Part shown: piece after piece, positions 1-12,850 of the stretch
Numbering within the stretch: the stretch's first letter is position 1
Layout: each line of letters begins with the position of its first letter
Source: Plantago major
Lineage: Eukaryota; Streptophyta; Magnoliopsida; Lamiales; Plantaginaceae
NCBI GenBank assembly: GCA_026545765.1
Contig: CM048844.1
Coordinates: 22,762,237-22,826,236 of the forward strand
Direction of reading: 5' to 3'
Length of the DNA stretch: 64,000 nt
Made by a program: the position numbers and the translations under genes
Notes under the pieces: model-generated
Told to the model about the DNA's origin: nothing
What the model saw: the letters and a program-made list of their open reading frames with translations, nothing else
Databases searched by the model: none

Positions 1-1075
1 TTGAATATTTGTAGATAAAGTTATATGAAATTTAATAAAAACTATATGTACCGTGAACACACAAAAAATAACAATGAAATATATACTGACTAAAATACAA
101 CTAATTCTACAAAATTCCACGTAGGACTGAATGAATCTGGTGTAATAGTATGAGATTCAATAAAAACTATATATCTGATCAACACAAAAATATAATGAAA
201 TATATACTGGCTAAAATACAACTAATTCTACAAAATTCCACGTAGGACTGAATGAATCTGGTGTAATAGTATTCAAGATTGGTGTCTATAGATTCGTCTT
301 GTCATGGCGAATTCAAATATATGTTCAAAATATTTTTCGGGTTTTTGTAGATAAAGTTATATAAGATTTAATAAAAACTATATATACAGTCAACATACAA
401 AAAATAACATTGAAATATATATTCGCTAAAATACTACTAATTCCACAAAATTCCACGTAAAAACAAACAGTGAAAGATATACTGGTAGAAAATGCAACTA
501 ATTTCACAAAATTATACGTAGGATTAAATTAGTTTAATAAATGCTCTATTTTTAAAATTTTATTATTTCATTTTTTTCGTATTTAATAAATTTATATTTT
601 ACTTTAATGAATAAAATGATTTATTTAATTAATTAGTATTCAAGATTGGTGTCTAACTGTCTATGGATTCGTCTTGTCGTGGCGAATTTAAATATATGTT
701 CAAAATATTTTTTGAATTTTTGTAGATAAAGTTATATGAGATTTAATAAGAACTATATATACAATCAACACACAAAATATGATATAAAATATATCTTTAA
801 AATAAAACTAATTCTACAAAATTCCACGTAGGACTGAATAAAACTGGTGTAATAGTATTCAAGATTGGTGTCTATGGATTAATCTTGTCATGACGAATTC
901 AAATATATGTTCAAAATATTTTTCGAATTTTTGTAGATAAAGTTATATGAGATTTAATAAAAACTATATATACCGTCAATATACCAAAAATAATATTGAA
1001 ATATATATTGGCTAAAATACAACTAATTCCACAAAATTCCACGTAATACTGAATAAATCTGGTGAGATTTAGCCG
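1..1075. repeat. AT-rich degenerate tandem repeat array
   Basis: A block containing a GTAGATAAAGTTATAT segment, an ATTTAATAAAAACTATATAT segment, a CAACTAATTCTACAAAATTC segment and a GTGTCTATGGATTCGTCTTG segment recurs several times. The first segment starts near 10, 347, 722 and 932, so spacing varies (about 337, 375 and 210 bp), and a partial copy sits near 150. The array may continue left of the window. No coding capacity is seen; the short reading frame at 325-507 is just translated repeat. The repeat family was not identified. Confidence 0.8.
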
Positions 1076-2374
1076 CTTGTGCTTTATATAATATATGGAT
1101 GGATGATATATCTGTGTAGAGAAAAGAAAAGAAACTATTGAAGTGACTAGTGAGTGTCTTTTAACAGAAAAGAAAAGAAACTACTAGAAAAGATACAAGC
1201 TAACAACTCATTGGTAACTGTCGCTAACAGAAATGTACAAGTCCTTTAAAACGAAACAAACTAATACTTCTTGTACCTGTCGCCAACTGAAATGTACAAG
1301 TCCTGTTACAATGTGTACAAACATCATAAGTCGCACTACCTATAATAAAAAAAACTCAACAGTAGCACGTTTTTGCCTTTCTTCTTTATTTCATTTATTA
1401 TATCGCTAATAATAGAAATCTTTAGTCGCCGAACTGGTCAAAATAAGCTGTACATTAAGTCTACATTTAAAAGCCCATTGAAAAATTTAGAATCCAGATG
1501 GTGATTAAGGAGGTGATTAACTAAATTGAAAAGTTACCATTAGTTGATTTTAAATGTAAGTGTTTAAGAATTAGTGATAATTTATTTATTTTTTAAAATA
1601 AATAACGTAAAAGGACATTCTTCTTATTTTATTTTCTTTAACCTTTCTCATCGTATTATTAGTCTATAGTTTTTTAAATAATAGTACATCACATTTTGTC
1701 CAATTATTCTAATATATATTCAATGTACTTTACATCGCCACTTTAATAACATCATCAAAATTATCAGAAGTTGAAAGAAATATTCGTTGAGCACTTTAAC
1801 TTAGTAATGAAAAAAATCAGTAATTGATGTGTACTACATGTATGCATTTTAAAGAGATGCGGATGCATTAATCCTTATGCTAGTTGCAAACAGGTACACA
1901 AAATGTATAACAAAGGATCCAACAATATAAAATATAAGTCGAGAATAATAAATAATAAAAACGGGTAGTTTTTCCTTCTTCTTTTTTTCTTATTTAGGTC
2001 AGGAATATTTTCGAAATGAAAAAGATAAGAAGGAGCTTCTTTTTAAAAAAAACTAACTTGGGTAGCTTCTTAACTAGCTAGCTGATTTAAGAAGCTGCGT
2101 GTTCAAGCTTTTTATTAGTCAATGGTCAAAAAAAGCTCATGGGGCTGAAAATCTAGTTGTAAACAGTGTATTAGAGAACACCTTGAACTTATCAGCACAT
2201 AAATTGTCAGCTAGATTGAGAAATCTTTGTTTCTGTCAGTATTATTACCTTACACATAGAATACACCGTTTGATTGGAAATCTTCTGTTGCCTTACTTAA
2301 CACCCCTAACTTTGCCTTTACTGAGTAGAATTTTCGCAAGCGTTCTTAGTCGAAGTAGACTAATACGTGACAAA
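1076..2374. other. Intergenic, AT-rich, upstream of the F-box gene
   Basis: No gene is recognised. From 2099 to 2374 the F-box reading frame is already open but contains no ATG, so I treat it as 5' leader. The open stretch of 92 codons could instead be part of an N-terminal coding exon whose start lies in an upstream exon; the sequence does not settle this. Confidence 0.5.
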
Positions 2375-3613
2375 ATGGAGGTAAGTGATGCAAGGGCCCA
2401 ACGCCAGCGTATGATTAGTCAACTGCGTGAACAGCGAAAGACCAAAGGTAACTGGTGCCATAATCTATTAGTACAATTTCTTCATCAGGTGAATGCACAA
2501 AAAAGAGGAAAAGATCATGCTGAACAACTATTGGAAAGTAGTACTAATGTGACTCAAAATCAGGTTGTTGGATTTCTTCCTGATGATTTACTCTTGAAGA
2601 TTTTTATTTTGTTACCTGCCGAATCTCTTGTAAGAATCCGGTTTGTTTGCAAAAGATGGTTTGTTTTGATCAGCAATCCAACTTTCGTCAGATTGCACGC
2701 TCATCAATCTGAGACGCTTCTAATCAGTCATAAGTTAGCTTTTGCACGTAAAAACCATTCTGAGGGAACGCCACAAAGCTACTTTCATCTCATGGATTTT
2801 TATCACGGGAGGGACAATTTTTTCCACTCAGACGTTGATGGCTTGGTCAATGTTCTGTCAAGTTGTGATGGTTTGGTTCTAGTCGGAAGGAAAAATAATA
2901 TGAGCTTAATACTCACGAACCCTGTAACTAGGAAGTACACTGAGCTTCCACAAAGCATGGCTACCAGTTCTTGGAACGGATGGTATAGCTTAGCCTTCTG
3001 TGATAAGGAAAACATGTACAAAGTGGTACATTTGTTCTCTGAACAGCCAGGTTACATAAGATGTAGGATACTAAACATTAGTACAAGAAAATGGAAACTG
3101 ATTGAGGGATTTACACCCGAGTCACTGCCAAACGACAGGCAAAAGACAGTGTGTGTAAATGGATCGTGTCACTGGATGCCTAAGAACCTTGATAGGTTTG
3201 TCAGTGTAAATTTACAGGATGAGAAGTTTGTTAGTAGGAACTTGCCAATTCTTCGTAAGGTGAATGATAAGCTAGTTGAGATCGGGGGAGTTCTTGGGTT
3301 CGTAACTCGTGAAACACATGATTTGATGCAAGTCTGGATTCTGGATGAAAATGGGGATGAATCTAAGTGTGGTATTTGGATAAATAGATGGAGATTCAAT
3401 CTGAATTTTGGTATCAGGGCTGGTGTACTGCCTATTTGTTGTCCAAGAAATGGTGAAGAAATGGTTTTTTCTTATGTTCGGGGAGAACATTTATATGTTT
3501 ACAACTTTAGTACAGGTGATATTAAGTTGGTTTATTCAAGAGATGCTTGGCATGAAAGTATGGATAAAACCAGCATCCCTCATAGGAATACACTTGTCTC
3601 ATGGAAGAATTGA
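2375..3613 (+). CDS. F-box protein with F-box-associated (FBA) region
   Basis: Single-exon reading frame of 412 aa from the first in-frame ATG. The F-box lies at about residues 65-108 (FLPDDLLLKIF, then LVRIRFVCKRW, then NPTFVRLH), which in this family binds a SKP1-like protein in an SCF ubiquitin ligase. It is followed by an FBA-type substrate-recognition region: a SSCDGLVLV strand, the NPVTRKYTELP motif, then repeated W/F-rich beta-propeller-like segments. The first 60 residues are basic and glutamine/arginine-rich (RAQRQRMISQLREQRK) and are not part of the usual family architecture. The target is unknown because FBA regions diverge fast. The upstream frame stays open without a Met, so the true N-terminus may be longer. 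Family assignment is firm; substrate and pathway are not predictable. Confidence 0.85.
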   Translation: MEVSDARAQRQRMISQLREQRKTKGNWCHNLLVQFLHQVNAQKRGKDHAEQLLESSTNVTQNQVVGFLPDDLLLKIFILLPAESLVRIRFVCKRWFVLISNPTFVRLHAHQSETLLISHKLAFARKNHSEGTPQSYFHLMDFYHGRDNFFHSDVDGLVNVLSSCDGLVLVGRKNNMSLILTNPVTRKYTELPQSMATSSWNGWYSLAFCDKENMYKVVHLFSEQPGYIRCRILNISTRKWKLIEGFTPESLPNDRQKTVCVNGSCHWMPKNLDRFVSVNLQDEKFVSRNLPILRKVNDKLVEIGGVLGFVTRETHDLMQVWILDENGDESKCGIWINRWRFNLNFGIRAGVLPICCPRNGEEMVFSYVRGEHLYVYNFSTGDIKLVYSRDAWHESMDKTSIPHRNTLVSWKN

Positions 3614-5414
3614 TCAACAAGAAAGATAGCTAGCTAGCTCCATGTTCATTTAAATTCCAATTTTATGAAATGAGCACTTGTATTTTTCCCTCTTTTACTT
3701 CTTGACCTTTGATTTTGTTTAAGTGCCCAAGACTCCTAGCTACTCCGGTTGATTAAGTATCGTGAAAGACTTGATTTTCTTAAATTAGGTGAGTGTGTCA
3801 AACACTTGAATGGGTATGATTTTTTTAGCTTCAGAAAACCTTGCACTTTAAGTAGTCTTACTTGGAGGTACATAATAAGTTGTTTGTATTATTTCAAATT
3901 TTCAATCAATTCACTTCCCCCATGTTATATATTATGGCAAGGTTCAGTGACTTGAAAGTTGAGACTTGAGCATCCGAGTCCATAAGGCCGCCAAGGCGCC
4001 AATACTTGGGTGTTCCCACAAATATGATGATCTTGTGAGCTCTTCCTATATTCTTGGAGGTCATTTTTGCCTTCAAAGCTCAAGGAAACTAAGAGTTGAG
4101 TTTTTTTTTTACACAAAACTCCTCTTGATTAGTTGATATATAACACGTAAACCAGTCACCCTTAGCTTATTACATTTACACCCTATCGTTAATTATCAAA
4201 TTGTCAATGTTAAAAAATCATGTTTAAATACTAATATGCTCATAACACACTAAAATATAAGGAAAATTATGGTGGGGCATAGGACATCCGCCAGCTTCAT
4301 CAATGGGCGAGGCATAACAACTAACAAGTAACGACTTTGATCTTGATCAAACCTGCTTCATATAGGAGCAGTCAGCCCCGGTATTGATGGAGGAGCTCTA
4401 AACAGCTACCCATGGCGCAACATAACAGCTCAAACGGTTTGCAATACCTTCGGCGTAACACTTAACTATCACATCCAGTGGTTTGGAATGGAAAATATCA
4501 AAGTCCCATTGACTTAGCTAGTATCGAAGGCAAGCCCGGCCCTGAGCATCTATGCTTCGCTATTTTTATTTATATATCCATTTCCATACCATAATCAAGA
4601 TTAAAATTAAATATCCAAGTGTTTCATATCTACTCTCTACAATGTTTGCTCAATTCATGAAGATGTAAATATTTTTATTTTATTTATCTTGAATATTTTT
4701 TCTTAAATTATATTATTTTTAGTACCAATTAAAATTTCAGATCGCCATAAATCATACTGCCACGGATTATGTTTAAATATCATTTAGAAAGGCAAAGGGG
4801 GTGATTTCCATAACTTGGATCTCTGTAGTGTGGTATAAGAACATAACATCTTATTTCGTTCTAATATGGTCTCAATATATTTTTGAAAATTTAGTGTCAA
4901 ACTTATATATTCAAATTCGTTAAACTCAATCTGATGTATGATTATAATTGGTTGAAAAGTTTTAGAAACAATTAAATTTTAATGCTATAAATTATCCACT
5001 TCATGAAATGGAACCCGTTATATGTTGAGTTGAGTTACCAAAGAGACTAAAGAATAACTCCGTTTGATTGAGAATTGAATTACTCCCACAAAAATCTGAG
5101 ATTAAGAGCTATTATTCCAAACGTGCCCTACCAAACTTATCCATCCATTCCACCCTCGAAAACGCGTGACCTCGTAAAATTTCTTTCTATTTATTTCAGT
5201 GCGTTTACTTTTCTTCCAAGTTGGAGTCTGTCTGTGAGAACAAGTAATCGAATCGCCCTGAAATGTTTTGTGTTGTGTTGTGTTGTGTTGTATAGTATAT
5301 TCTCCCGCTAAAGCTTCGAATCTCCCATGATTTCTCACCTCAACCTTCTCTTTCATCCTCACGCACCTATAACTACTTGATCGTTAACTTATTCCTCCGC
5401 CAAACAATTCGGCT
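3614..5414. other. Intergenic: F-box 3' side to IRE1 5' leader
   Basis: No supported gene. The stretch at 4260-4560 is more GC-rich than its surroundings and has the look of an old decayed insertion, but no termini or coding motif could be identified. The last 300 bp before 5415 should hold the IRE1 promoter and leader, including a TGTTG run at 5270-5290. I looked for a plant ER-stress element (CCAAT-N9/10-CCACG) and saw no clear match. Confidence 0.4.
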
Positions 5415-5784
5415 ATGAAGCGAAGCTTCTTGTTAACTTTCTTCCTATGGGTTTCGCTCTTGTGCGGAGTATTTTCTGAATCCAACTTACCTGTTCTCAG
5501 CTCGGATTGTACTGTTGCTCTTACTCCCAGTTTCCAGGCTCCGGCACGCAGGACTTTGTTGTCAGATGCTCACAATGCTAAAAAGTAAGCTTCTTTCTCT
5601 GTGCAAGATTCAGTTTTGCTCATTATTTTTTTAGTTTTTGTTTGGTCTTACTCAAAATTTGTGCTTAATTGGTGATAATTTAGTTCCGGAAGTGGTTTTA
5701 TGAGCTAATTCTATCTTGTTTTGAGATTGGGTTTAAGCTGATTGTTGAAACTTTCGAGAATAGGTTACGCAGAGAAAAAATATT

Positions 5785-5819
<35 letters not shown>

Positions 5820-8800
5820 TACATAGATGCTTAACCTTGGCATTCGCTGAGAACCTATATTTTTGTGTGGTGGTTCACTTAACTGTAGTGTGATTGCATT
5901 ATGTTTCCGGAATCGCTTGCTGCATTTTCGTTCATGTCCCATGTGGATATTTTGTTAATGAAATCAGGGAGACGGTTCTAATGGCTGGCTTGGATGGTAG
6001 AGTTTATTTACTCGATGATCAATCTTTTGAGCCGATATGGTCATTTTCGTCTGGGGGAGAAATTTACTCGTCATATCAGGCTCCTCATTTGTATGATAAG
6101 GAGAATATATCTTCTATAGAAGGTAATTACTACATCGACATTGGGGATAACTGGAATCTATATGCGCACCACAGCCTCGGCCCACCACAGGTATGTGCTA
6201 TGTGAGTCTCACTTGATTAGGTTGGTTAAAATTAGTGTGATATGTGTATGTTTGGCAAAATAACCTCATACTAACTGATAGTTGATCAATCACCTTTTAT
6301 TTCTTCTGAAAATCAACTAGTTTAGCTTTTCAAATTAGTCACCTTATTGACATTCACTTAATAGACTTATTATAGGAAAACTTCCTTACTTTTATTAGGC
6401 AAATAAGGTAGAATCACTAGATAAGGTGACTGAAGTTCGCATCAAACACACTATATGTTGAAGTGTGGTACCATGTGTCTATGTGTGTCTATATTTCATT
6501 TGTTTGTTTAATTGTGAACTATATTATGATGAATGATGTGTAATGTGATAAATCTAAATGATAATCCTAGATTAAACAACACATGCCTTTGCTTGAGTAC
6601 AAGTTCTCTTAGGTCCGTGTATATACCAAGAAGTGTTTTTATATATGTAAATAAGTATGCATTGAGAACTGTAATTTTAAAATAATACTCCCTCCATTTC
6701 AGAAAAAGTGTTACATTTTACTATTTTGCGGTCAACTGTCTCCGCGTTTGACCACAATTTACTCTTAAACGATATTAATAAATAAATTATTAAAATTATA
6801 TAATGAAAATTTAGTAATTAAAATTTTATTATATGATTTTATTAAATTATTTACTATTATCGTTTATGAGTAATTTGTGGTCAAACTCAAAGACAGTTGA
6901 CCGGTCAAAGTCAAAATGTAACACTTTTTCTGAAATGGAGGGAGTATTAAATTAAGAAATATATGGTGTAAAACCTCATTGGGTTTTTTTGGGGGGTTAA
7001 ATTTGGACAAAAAACTTATCTTGTCGCTAATGAAAAAAAAAATTAATTAAAAGTTAAAAATGTAGATGTCATATTCCAGCCTATGACAATTTCAGGCACT
7101 CGAGTACCACTCTACTAATTTTCAAGCTGGGCAACCAATATTGTAATTAGTGCATGACATATGAGTTTCTCTTTGGCTGAGGAAAATAGTTGGGCAATTC
7201 ACTCTGTCAAGGGGGCAATACACTTTGTAGGTGATGAAAGTGAAATGTTGTAAGTTTTTGCCTTTTATATTTTAACAAAGGAGGTTTTGCTAATAAATCT
7301 AGAATGGTTCTGTCTTTCAACAATTAGTTGTCAAGAGAGGGAGGTTTTCTCAGTTTAAATTATTCATAATCGTTTCCCTCTTATCTGTTGTACGTGAATC
7401 TGTCTGTCTTGTAGAAACTTATGGAAAGTGTTGAAGATTATGTCAGCTCAACCCCCCATATACTAGAGGATGGACGCATTGTTATTGGTTCTAAAACGTC
7501 ATCTGTCTTCCTAATTGATGGTATAACTGGAAGGATCATTAAAAAATGCGAATTTTCTGATCATCAGCACAAGGCCAATAAATTCCCACTTGAGGCCACT
7601 GTGACTCAGCACCATCAATCTGAGACTGAGCTAACACTCCCAATTCACTTCACCAGGACAGATTACAGATTGGAATCATTTATGCCGCTGAGTTCTGACA
7701 AAATCCTTTGGAATGTGAGTGTTGCTCAAATCAAGGCTTCTTTTCTTTGTCAAGGCACTGAGGAATCGTTTGAGGTTACTCATCAGAACGCCAAGTACGT
7801 TGAATCAGGTCTGACTTATAATATGCCTCTGTCATGTCAGTCACAAGCAACTCTCTATCATTTACGTAAGCATAATGTTTTAGAGTTCTTACGCGCGCCT
7901 TATGCACTGCCAAAGTCTAATCAGCAAGATTCAATGCTTCCTTCATCTAACTCTGAGGCCCCTCCACCACAGCCCAATGTTGGAAAACTTATCGACCGTG
8001 TTGGGCAGTCACTTAGGTTAGACTTCCAGGATGCACAGAACAGCTCAGACCAGGGGGCATTTATTCCTGAATATAAGCATGGCAGAAGTTCTGGGGTGCA
8101 TCTGTCGATTCTCGTTGCCATAGTTCTAAGCGTGGTTCCCTTCCTTCTTCAGCTGAAGTTTCCTACTAGATCTCCCGATACAAATGCAATGGCTCTCCAT
8201 TCGAAGAAGAAAAGACCTCGTAAACCTGGAAAGGGTGGAAATAAGACTGGGAAACAAGATAAAGAAGAAAATGAGATTAATTACACATATAAAGAGAGTG
8301 AAAATAATTTTTGGGCAAATCTTGACCAGCCGATTTGTTATGGCTCAGCTGGCCAAAGAATTGGCAAGTTGTTTGTATCGAGCGAAGTGATTGGTAAAGG
8401 AAGCAATGGTACCATTGTCCTTGAAGGGATTTATCAAGGTCGTCCGGTTGCCGTGAAGCGCCTTGTGAGAGCACATAATGAGATTGCCCTTAAAGAAATC
8501 CAGAATCTTATTGCATCTGACCATCATCCTAATATCATTAATTGGTATGGTGTAGAGGAAGACAAAGATTTTGTGTATCTTGCCTTGGAACGCTGTACTT
8601 GTAGCTTGAATGATCTCATTATTATGTGCATGAAAGCCTCTGGAATCGCAACTCTATCAGAAGCAGAAGTTGCTTCAGAATGCATGCTTGGTTTGAATTG
8701 CAGGAATGGCTTTAAGCAAACTGACTTGTGGAAGTCTGATGGTTATCCTTCATCTTCATTGTTAAAGTTGATGAGGTTATTCTGACTTTATACTTCACAA

Positions 8801-10650
8801 AAAATGTTTAGTTTTGTAAAAAAATTGAGTGCAAATTCTCTCATACGACGCTGACTGTCATGCTTCTTTTTCGGCTCTGCATGCAAAACACAGGGATGTA
8901 ATAGCTGGAATTGCCCACCTCCATGAAATAGGTATTGTGCACCGGGATCTGAAGCCACAAAATGTGTTGATTACCAATGAAAGATCTCTTTGTGCTAAAG
9001 TGTCTGACATGGGTATTAGCAAGCGCCTTATTGGAGATGTGTCTTCATTTGGTAGTCATGCTACAGGTAACAATTGCTAGTGGTGACTTGTACTGCAATA
9101 TGCTTATATTCGACCTCCTAGGAAACTTTCTTCTGGTAAATTCTAAGGTGTAATCTATTAAGAATCTAATGTTTGTCACTGAGGGAGATATATGCCTTCA
9201 GTTTCTCCGTGTCACCTGTTTTTGAACAGTTGTAACTTTTTTATTCTTTTCTGGCTTACTGGTTTCTGTCAGGCAGCGGAAGCTCTGGATGGCAAGCACC
9301 CGAACAACTTCTGCAAGAGCGTCAAACAAGGGCAGTTGATATGTTTAGTCTTGGTTGTGTACTGTTTTTCTGCATTACGGGTGGCAAACATCCTTTTGGT
9401 GGCCATCTTGAGCGTGACTCCAACATCGTAAAAAATAAATTTGACCTTTTCCTGATCGAATATATCCCAGAAGCAGTGGATCTGTTCTTACGCTTGTTAC
9501 ATCCTGATGCTGAAATGAGGTAAGAGAATCAATCTGGCTCACTTTGTCACATGGCATTACTTAATCTTATTTGGTGCTTTAGAAATTTTGAGGTGTTCAG
9601 GCTTCATGGTTTTTTATTTTTAATTAACGTTCCTTTCTCCACATGAAGTTAAAAGAAATGGTTAGCAGCAGGAGAAAGTCCTTCCTAACTTCAAACTATT
9701 TACAAACGAAACCCACATGGAGTACATTATTTAGGACACAACAGGGTTGAGAGAGTTATGTAATCTGATTCTCCTTTTTTATTGCTTCGTATTGCGATTG
9801 CATCTGTATGGGTTTTTCATTTTCTCTAGCTTATTGACCTTGCATTTTCACCTATAATTAAATAAATTCAAATTTTCCAATGAATAGCAGTATTGGTAAC
9901 CATGTTTATTAGTATTGTTGTGACTTCTAGAATAAAATGAGTGCCTTCTTTCTCTATCATCAAGGCCAAAGGCGGTGGAAGTGCTTTGCCATCCTTTATT
10001 CTGGAACGCAGAAATGCGACTTTCCTTCCTTCGTGACACCAGTGACAGGGTGGAACTGGAAGACAGGGAGGCCAGTTCTGAACTCTTGCAAGAACTAGAA
10101 TGTATAGCCCCTGTAGCGTTGGGTACAAAGTGGGATGAGAAGATGGACCCTTCATTTCTTAATAACATTGGGCGTTACAGGCGTTACAAGTATGACAGTG
10201 TCCGTGACTTGCTAAGAGTCATGCGTAACAAACTGAGTCACTATAGGGAGCTTCCTACTGAAATTCAGGTACTAGCTTTACATTTGTTACTGATTTCTAT
10301 ACTTGCATACAATACCAAATACCTATTACCTGATCTGGCATAATTTGGCAAATTTTTATTCCTACAAATTAAAGTTCTACTGGGTTCGACCAAACCGAGT
10401 CCACATCCGTGATGCTTGATTCAATTGACAATAGTTGAAGTCTACGTAGTTATTTGTTGCTCTCAGAATAGTATACTAAAGTTAATTCTGGTATCTATAT
10501 CAGGAGGTAATTGGACCAGTTCCTGAAGGATTTGATAGGTATTTCACTAGCCGGTTTCCAAAATTACTAATTGAAGTGTACAAGGTCATGCTCACACACT
10601 GCCGGACAGAAGAACTGTTTGCCAAGTACTTTGAATGCATCAAAGAATAG
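5415..10650 (+). CDS. IRE1: IRE1: ER-stress sensor kinase/endoribonuclease
   Basis: Seven exons (5415-5584, 5968-6190, 7415-8775, 8894-9066, 9273-9519, 9965-10268, 10504-10650) join in frame to 874 aa, close to plant IRE1 proteins. There is an N-terminal signal peptide (MKRSFLLTFFLW...), a lumenal sensor region with PQQ-like strands (LDGRVYLLD, EDGRIVIGSK), a transmembrane helix at about 360-380, and a basic linker. The kinase has the glycine loop GKGSNG (~458), VAVKR lysine (~479), HRDLKPQN (~601) and DMG (~623, the IRE1 form of DFG). The C-terminal KEN RNase holds the catalytic pattern Y..(~798)..RN(~812)..H(~817) in YKYDSVRDLL...MRNKLSHYREL. In plants IRE1 sits in the ER membrane, splices bZIP60 mRNA and degrades other mRNAs during the unfolded protein response. 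All motifs are intact. IRE1a versus IRE1b was not resolved. Confidence 0.95.
5784..5819. repeat. (TTTA)n microsatellite in IRE1 intron 1
   Basis: About nine consecutive TTTA units lie inside the first intron of IRE1. It is likely polymorphic in length; no functional claim. Confidence 0.9.
6688..6944. mobile_element. Stowaway-type MITE in IRE1 intron 2
   Basis: A 257-bp AT-rich element begins CTCCCTCCATTTCAG and ends with the inverse, CTGAAATGGAGGGAG, flanked on both sides by TA. Terminal inverted repeats extend inward through the segment with GGTCAACTGTC. TA target duplication and CTCCCTCC ends are the hallmarks of Stowaway (Tc1/mariner-derived) MITEs. It makes up about a fifth of the 1,224-bp intron. 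A second member of the same family, inverted, lies at 23364-23619. Confidence 0.9.
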
Positions 10651-11242
10651 TCTTTCTTTTGCTGCTTTGAAGTTGATTTGTATATATTGTAATATATATA
10701 TGTAAATATGATATAGTGGTATTATGCATGCTTATATGTATTGTAATTGTAATGTAAGAACAGTAATTGATTCCTAAATTAGTGAGTATCTGTATTTAAC
10801 ATAGAGGTGCCCATCTTTTTTCTTGATCCAGGTAAATTCTTACAAGGGTTCTATACTAATATTATGACCATTATAATTCCCAAGTGTAAAACTATATAGG
10901 ATATATATACTTTTTCTTTTTTAGGAAATTCTGAAAATTGGTGTTTAGAATCCAAAGAAAAGTTAGAGTAAGTTTAAAAAATAAAATTATGTAACCAATA
11001 AAAAAAAATAGAAGGTTCATTACTTCCCTATAAATGTGCCCATGAAAGCTCAAAACCACACACATACATGGTTACCCCTTTCCTACTAACATTCCTTGGT
11101 TTTTTTTTTGTCATTTCTCACTACTTGCTCTCTACTGTTATAATTCGCGTAAATTTCTTTCAAACTCTTGTTTGGTAAACTTCCCCCCACCTTCCCTAAA
11201 CAATTCACAGCGACGCACATTTCAACTTTGAAGAAGACAACA
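10651..11242. other. Intergenic: IRE1 3' region to PP2C leader
   Basis: Holds the IRE1 3' UTR, with TGTAATATATATATG-type AT-rich stretches suitable for polyadenylation, and the PP2C promoter and leader. A pyrimidine-rich stretch lies at 11080-11200. No gene seen. Confidence 0.5.
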
Positions 11243-11289
11243 ATGGTTCTTGCAGTTGCATCAAGCATGCTATAGTTATGGTAGAATAG
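11243..11289 (+). promoter_or_regulatory. Two short uORFs before the PP2C start
   Basis: The first ATG (11243) opens a 10-codon frame, MVLAVASSML, ending at 11275. A second ATG at 11278 opens a 3-codon frame, MVE, ending at 11289. The main ATG is at 11317. Whether these lie in the mature leader depends on the transcription start and on possible 5' UTR splicing: TTCTTGCAG at 11247-11255 looks like an acceptor, and if used would remove the first uORF start. Translational repression is an inference. Confidence 0.4.
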
Positions 11290-11316
11290 TTTATTGTGTT
11301 ACATATAGAAAGTTTC

Positions 11317-12850
11317 ATGGGTCCTGTTCCAGGCACAGACGCAGCAACCTGTCAAGGTCAATTAGGAAATGGCTTCTGTAAGGAAAGCGAACAGGTTTCA
11401 AATCATGAACTAAATAGAATTAGTGCAGAGTATGTAAATGATGATGCTGATTCGGGTGGCCAAGCAAAACTAGCTCGCCCTCTCAAGAACCACTCCATGA
11501 TGCGCCATTCGATTAGCCAAGCAGCATTGGCTGATATCCTTGCAATGCCGGTAAGCATATCTAAGAGTATATTTTTACTTGTATTTTGTATATGTTAATG
11601 TTCTTAGCTCATTGACTGTATTTCAATTAGGAATGTCCAACAGAAGTTAGTCTGAAGTCATCAGGCAAGGATTCTGGATTTGAACCCAAGTTTCGCTCTG
11701 GAAGTTGTTCGGATAAGGGTCCAAAGACATATATGGAGGACGAGTACATTTGCGTGGATAATCTTAGTGAGCGTCTGAGTGAAGCAACCGGTTTTAGTTC
11801 TCCTGGAGCTTTCTATGGGGTGTGTGTAAACTCCTTTTCAGCTTAAACTTGTTTAAAGACTGTTCTGTTCTGCACATGCTTTTTTTACTGAAGACATGCC
11901 TTAAATAGTATGATACCATGACTATACACACTGTTACGAATGCGTGATGTTATAGGTGTTTGATGGTCATGGTGGTGCTGAGGCTGCATCTTTCATCAAG
12001 AGGAATATTCTTCAGTTTATAACAGATGACCATCATTTCCCAAATGGCATAAAAACAGCACTTGAGAACGCTTTTGTTGAAGCTGATCATGCGCTTGCTG
12101 ATTCGAAGAATGTTGATCATTCATGTGGCACCACTGCTCTGACTGCTATTATCTTAGGAAGGTAAGTATAAGACACATGCAGTTAGATTCTGATAAAACT
12201 GCCTTTCGGATTTTGTGTAGGATGGTAATATGTACATTACGCCTCTATTCGTTCTGTTTCTTTTCTGGACTTGTGCTACTTTATCCTGAATCAGGAATAT
12301 GATAATTGCCAATGTGGGGGATTCACGAGCTGTGCTTGGAAAACGAGGAAGAGCAGTAGAATTATCAAAAGATCACAAACCTAATTGCACGTCTGAAAGA
12401 CTACGAATAGAAAAACTAGGAGGTGTGATCTATGATGGTTATCTGAATGGCCAACTATCAGTTGCGCGTGCACTTGGTGATTGGCATATGAAAGGTGCTA
12501 AAGGTTCCAAAGCCCCCCTGAGCTCTGAACCCGAGCTACACGAGGTGGTCTTAACGGAAGAAGACGAGTTCTTGATCATTGGGTGTGATGGTCTATGGGA
12601 TGTCATGAGCAGCCAGTATGCAGTAACAGTTGTCAGAAAACAGCTGATGACACATAATGATCCTGAGAAATGCTCTAAAGAACTTGTTCGAGAGGCACTC
12701 AAACGCAACTCGTGCGACAATCTAACGGTTGTGATTATCTGTTTCTCACCAGATCCTCCGCCACGTATTGAAGTTCCGAGAATTCATAAGAGGCGGAGCA
12801 TTTCGGCTGAAGGGCTGGATCTTTTGAAGGGTGTTTTGAGTAATGCTTGA
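11317..12850 (+). CDS. PP2C-type protein phosphatase (clade F-like)
   Basis: Four exons (11317-11550, 11631-11819, 11956-12161, 12295-12850) join in frame to 394 aa. PP2C signature motifs occur in order: [10 protein letters not shown] (metal-binding E-D), VFDGHGG (metal-binding DGHGG), [18 protein letters not shown], the [13 protein letters not shown] motif, [14 protein letters not shown] (metal-binding D of CDGLWD) and the closing DNLTVVII. The family are Mg/Mn-dependent Ser/Thr phosphatases. The N-terminus (about 1-90) is variable and has an [11 protein letters not shown] motif, and the C-terminus ends with an RRSISAEGL motif. Both resemble plant PP2Cs of the clade F type, such as the Arabidopsis PP2C27/PP2C49 group, which are distinct from the ABA co-receptor clade A. 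Active-site residues look intact. The substrate is unknown. Confidence 0.92.

Noticed and set aside
1..1075. CRISPR-like or satellite array
   Set aside because: Repeat spacing is irregular, the units are degenerate and AT-rich, and the DNA is plant nuclear; a simple decayed tandem repeat explains it.
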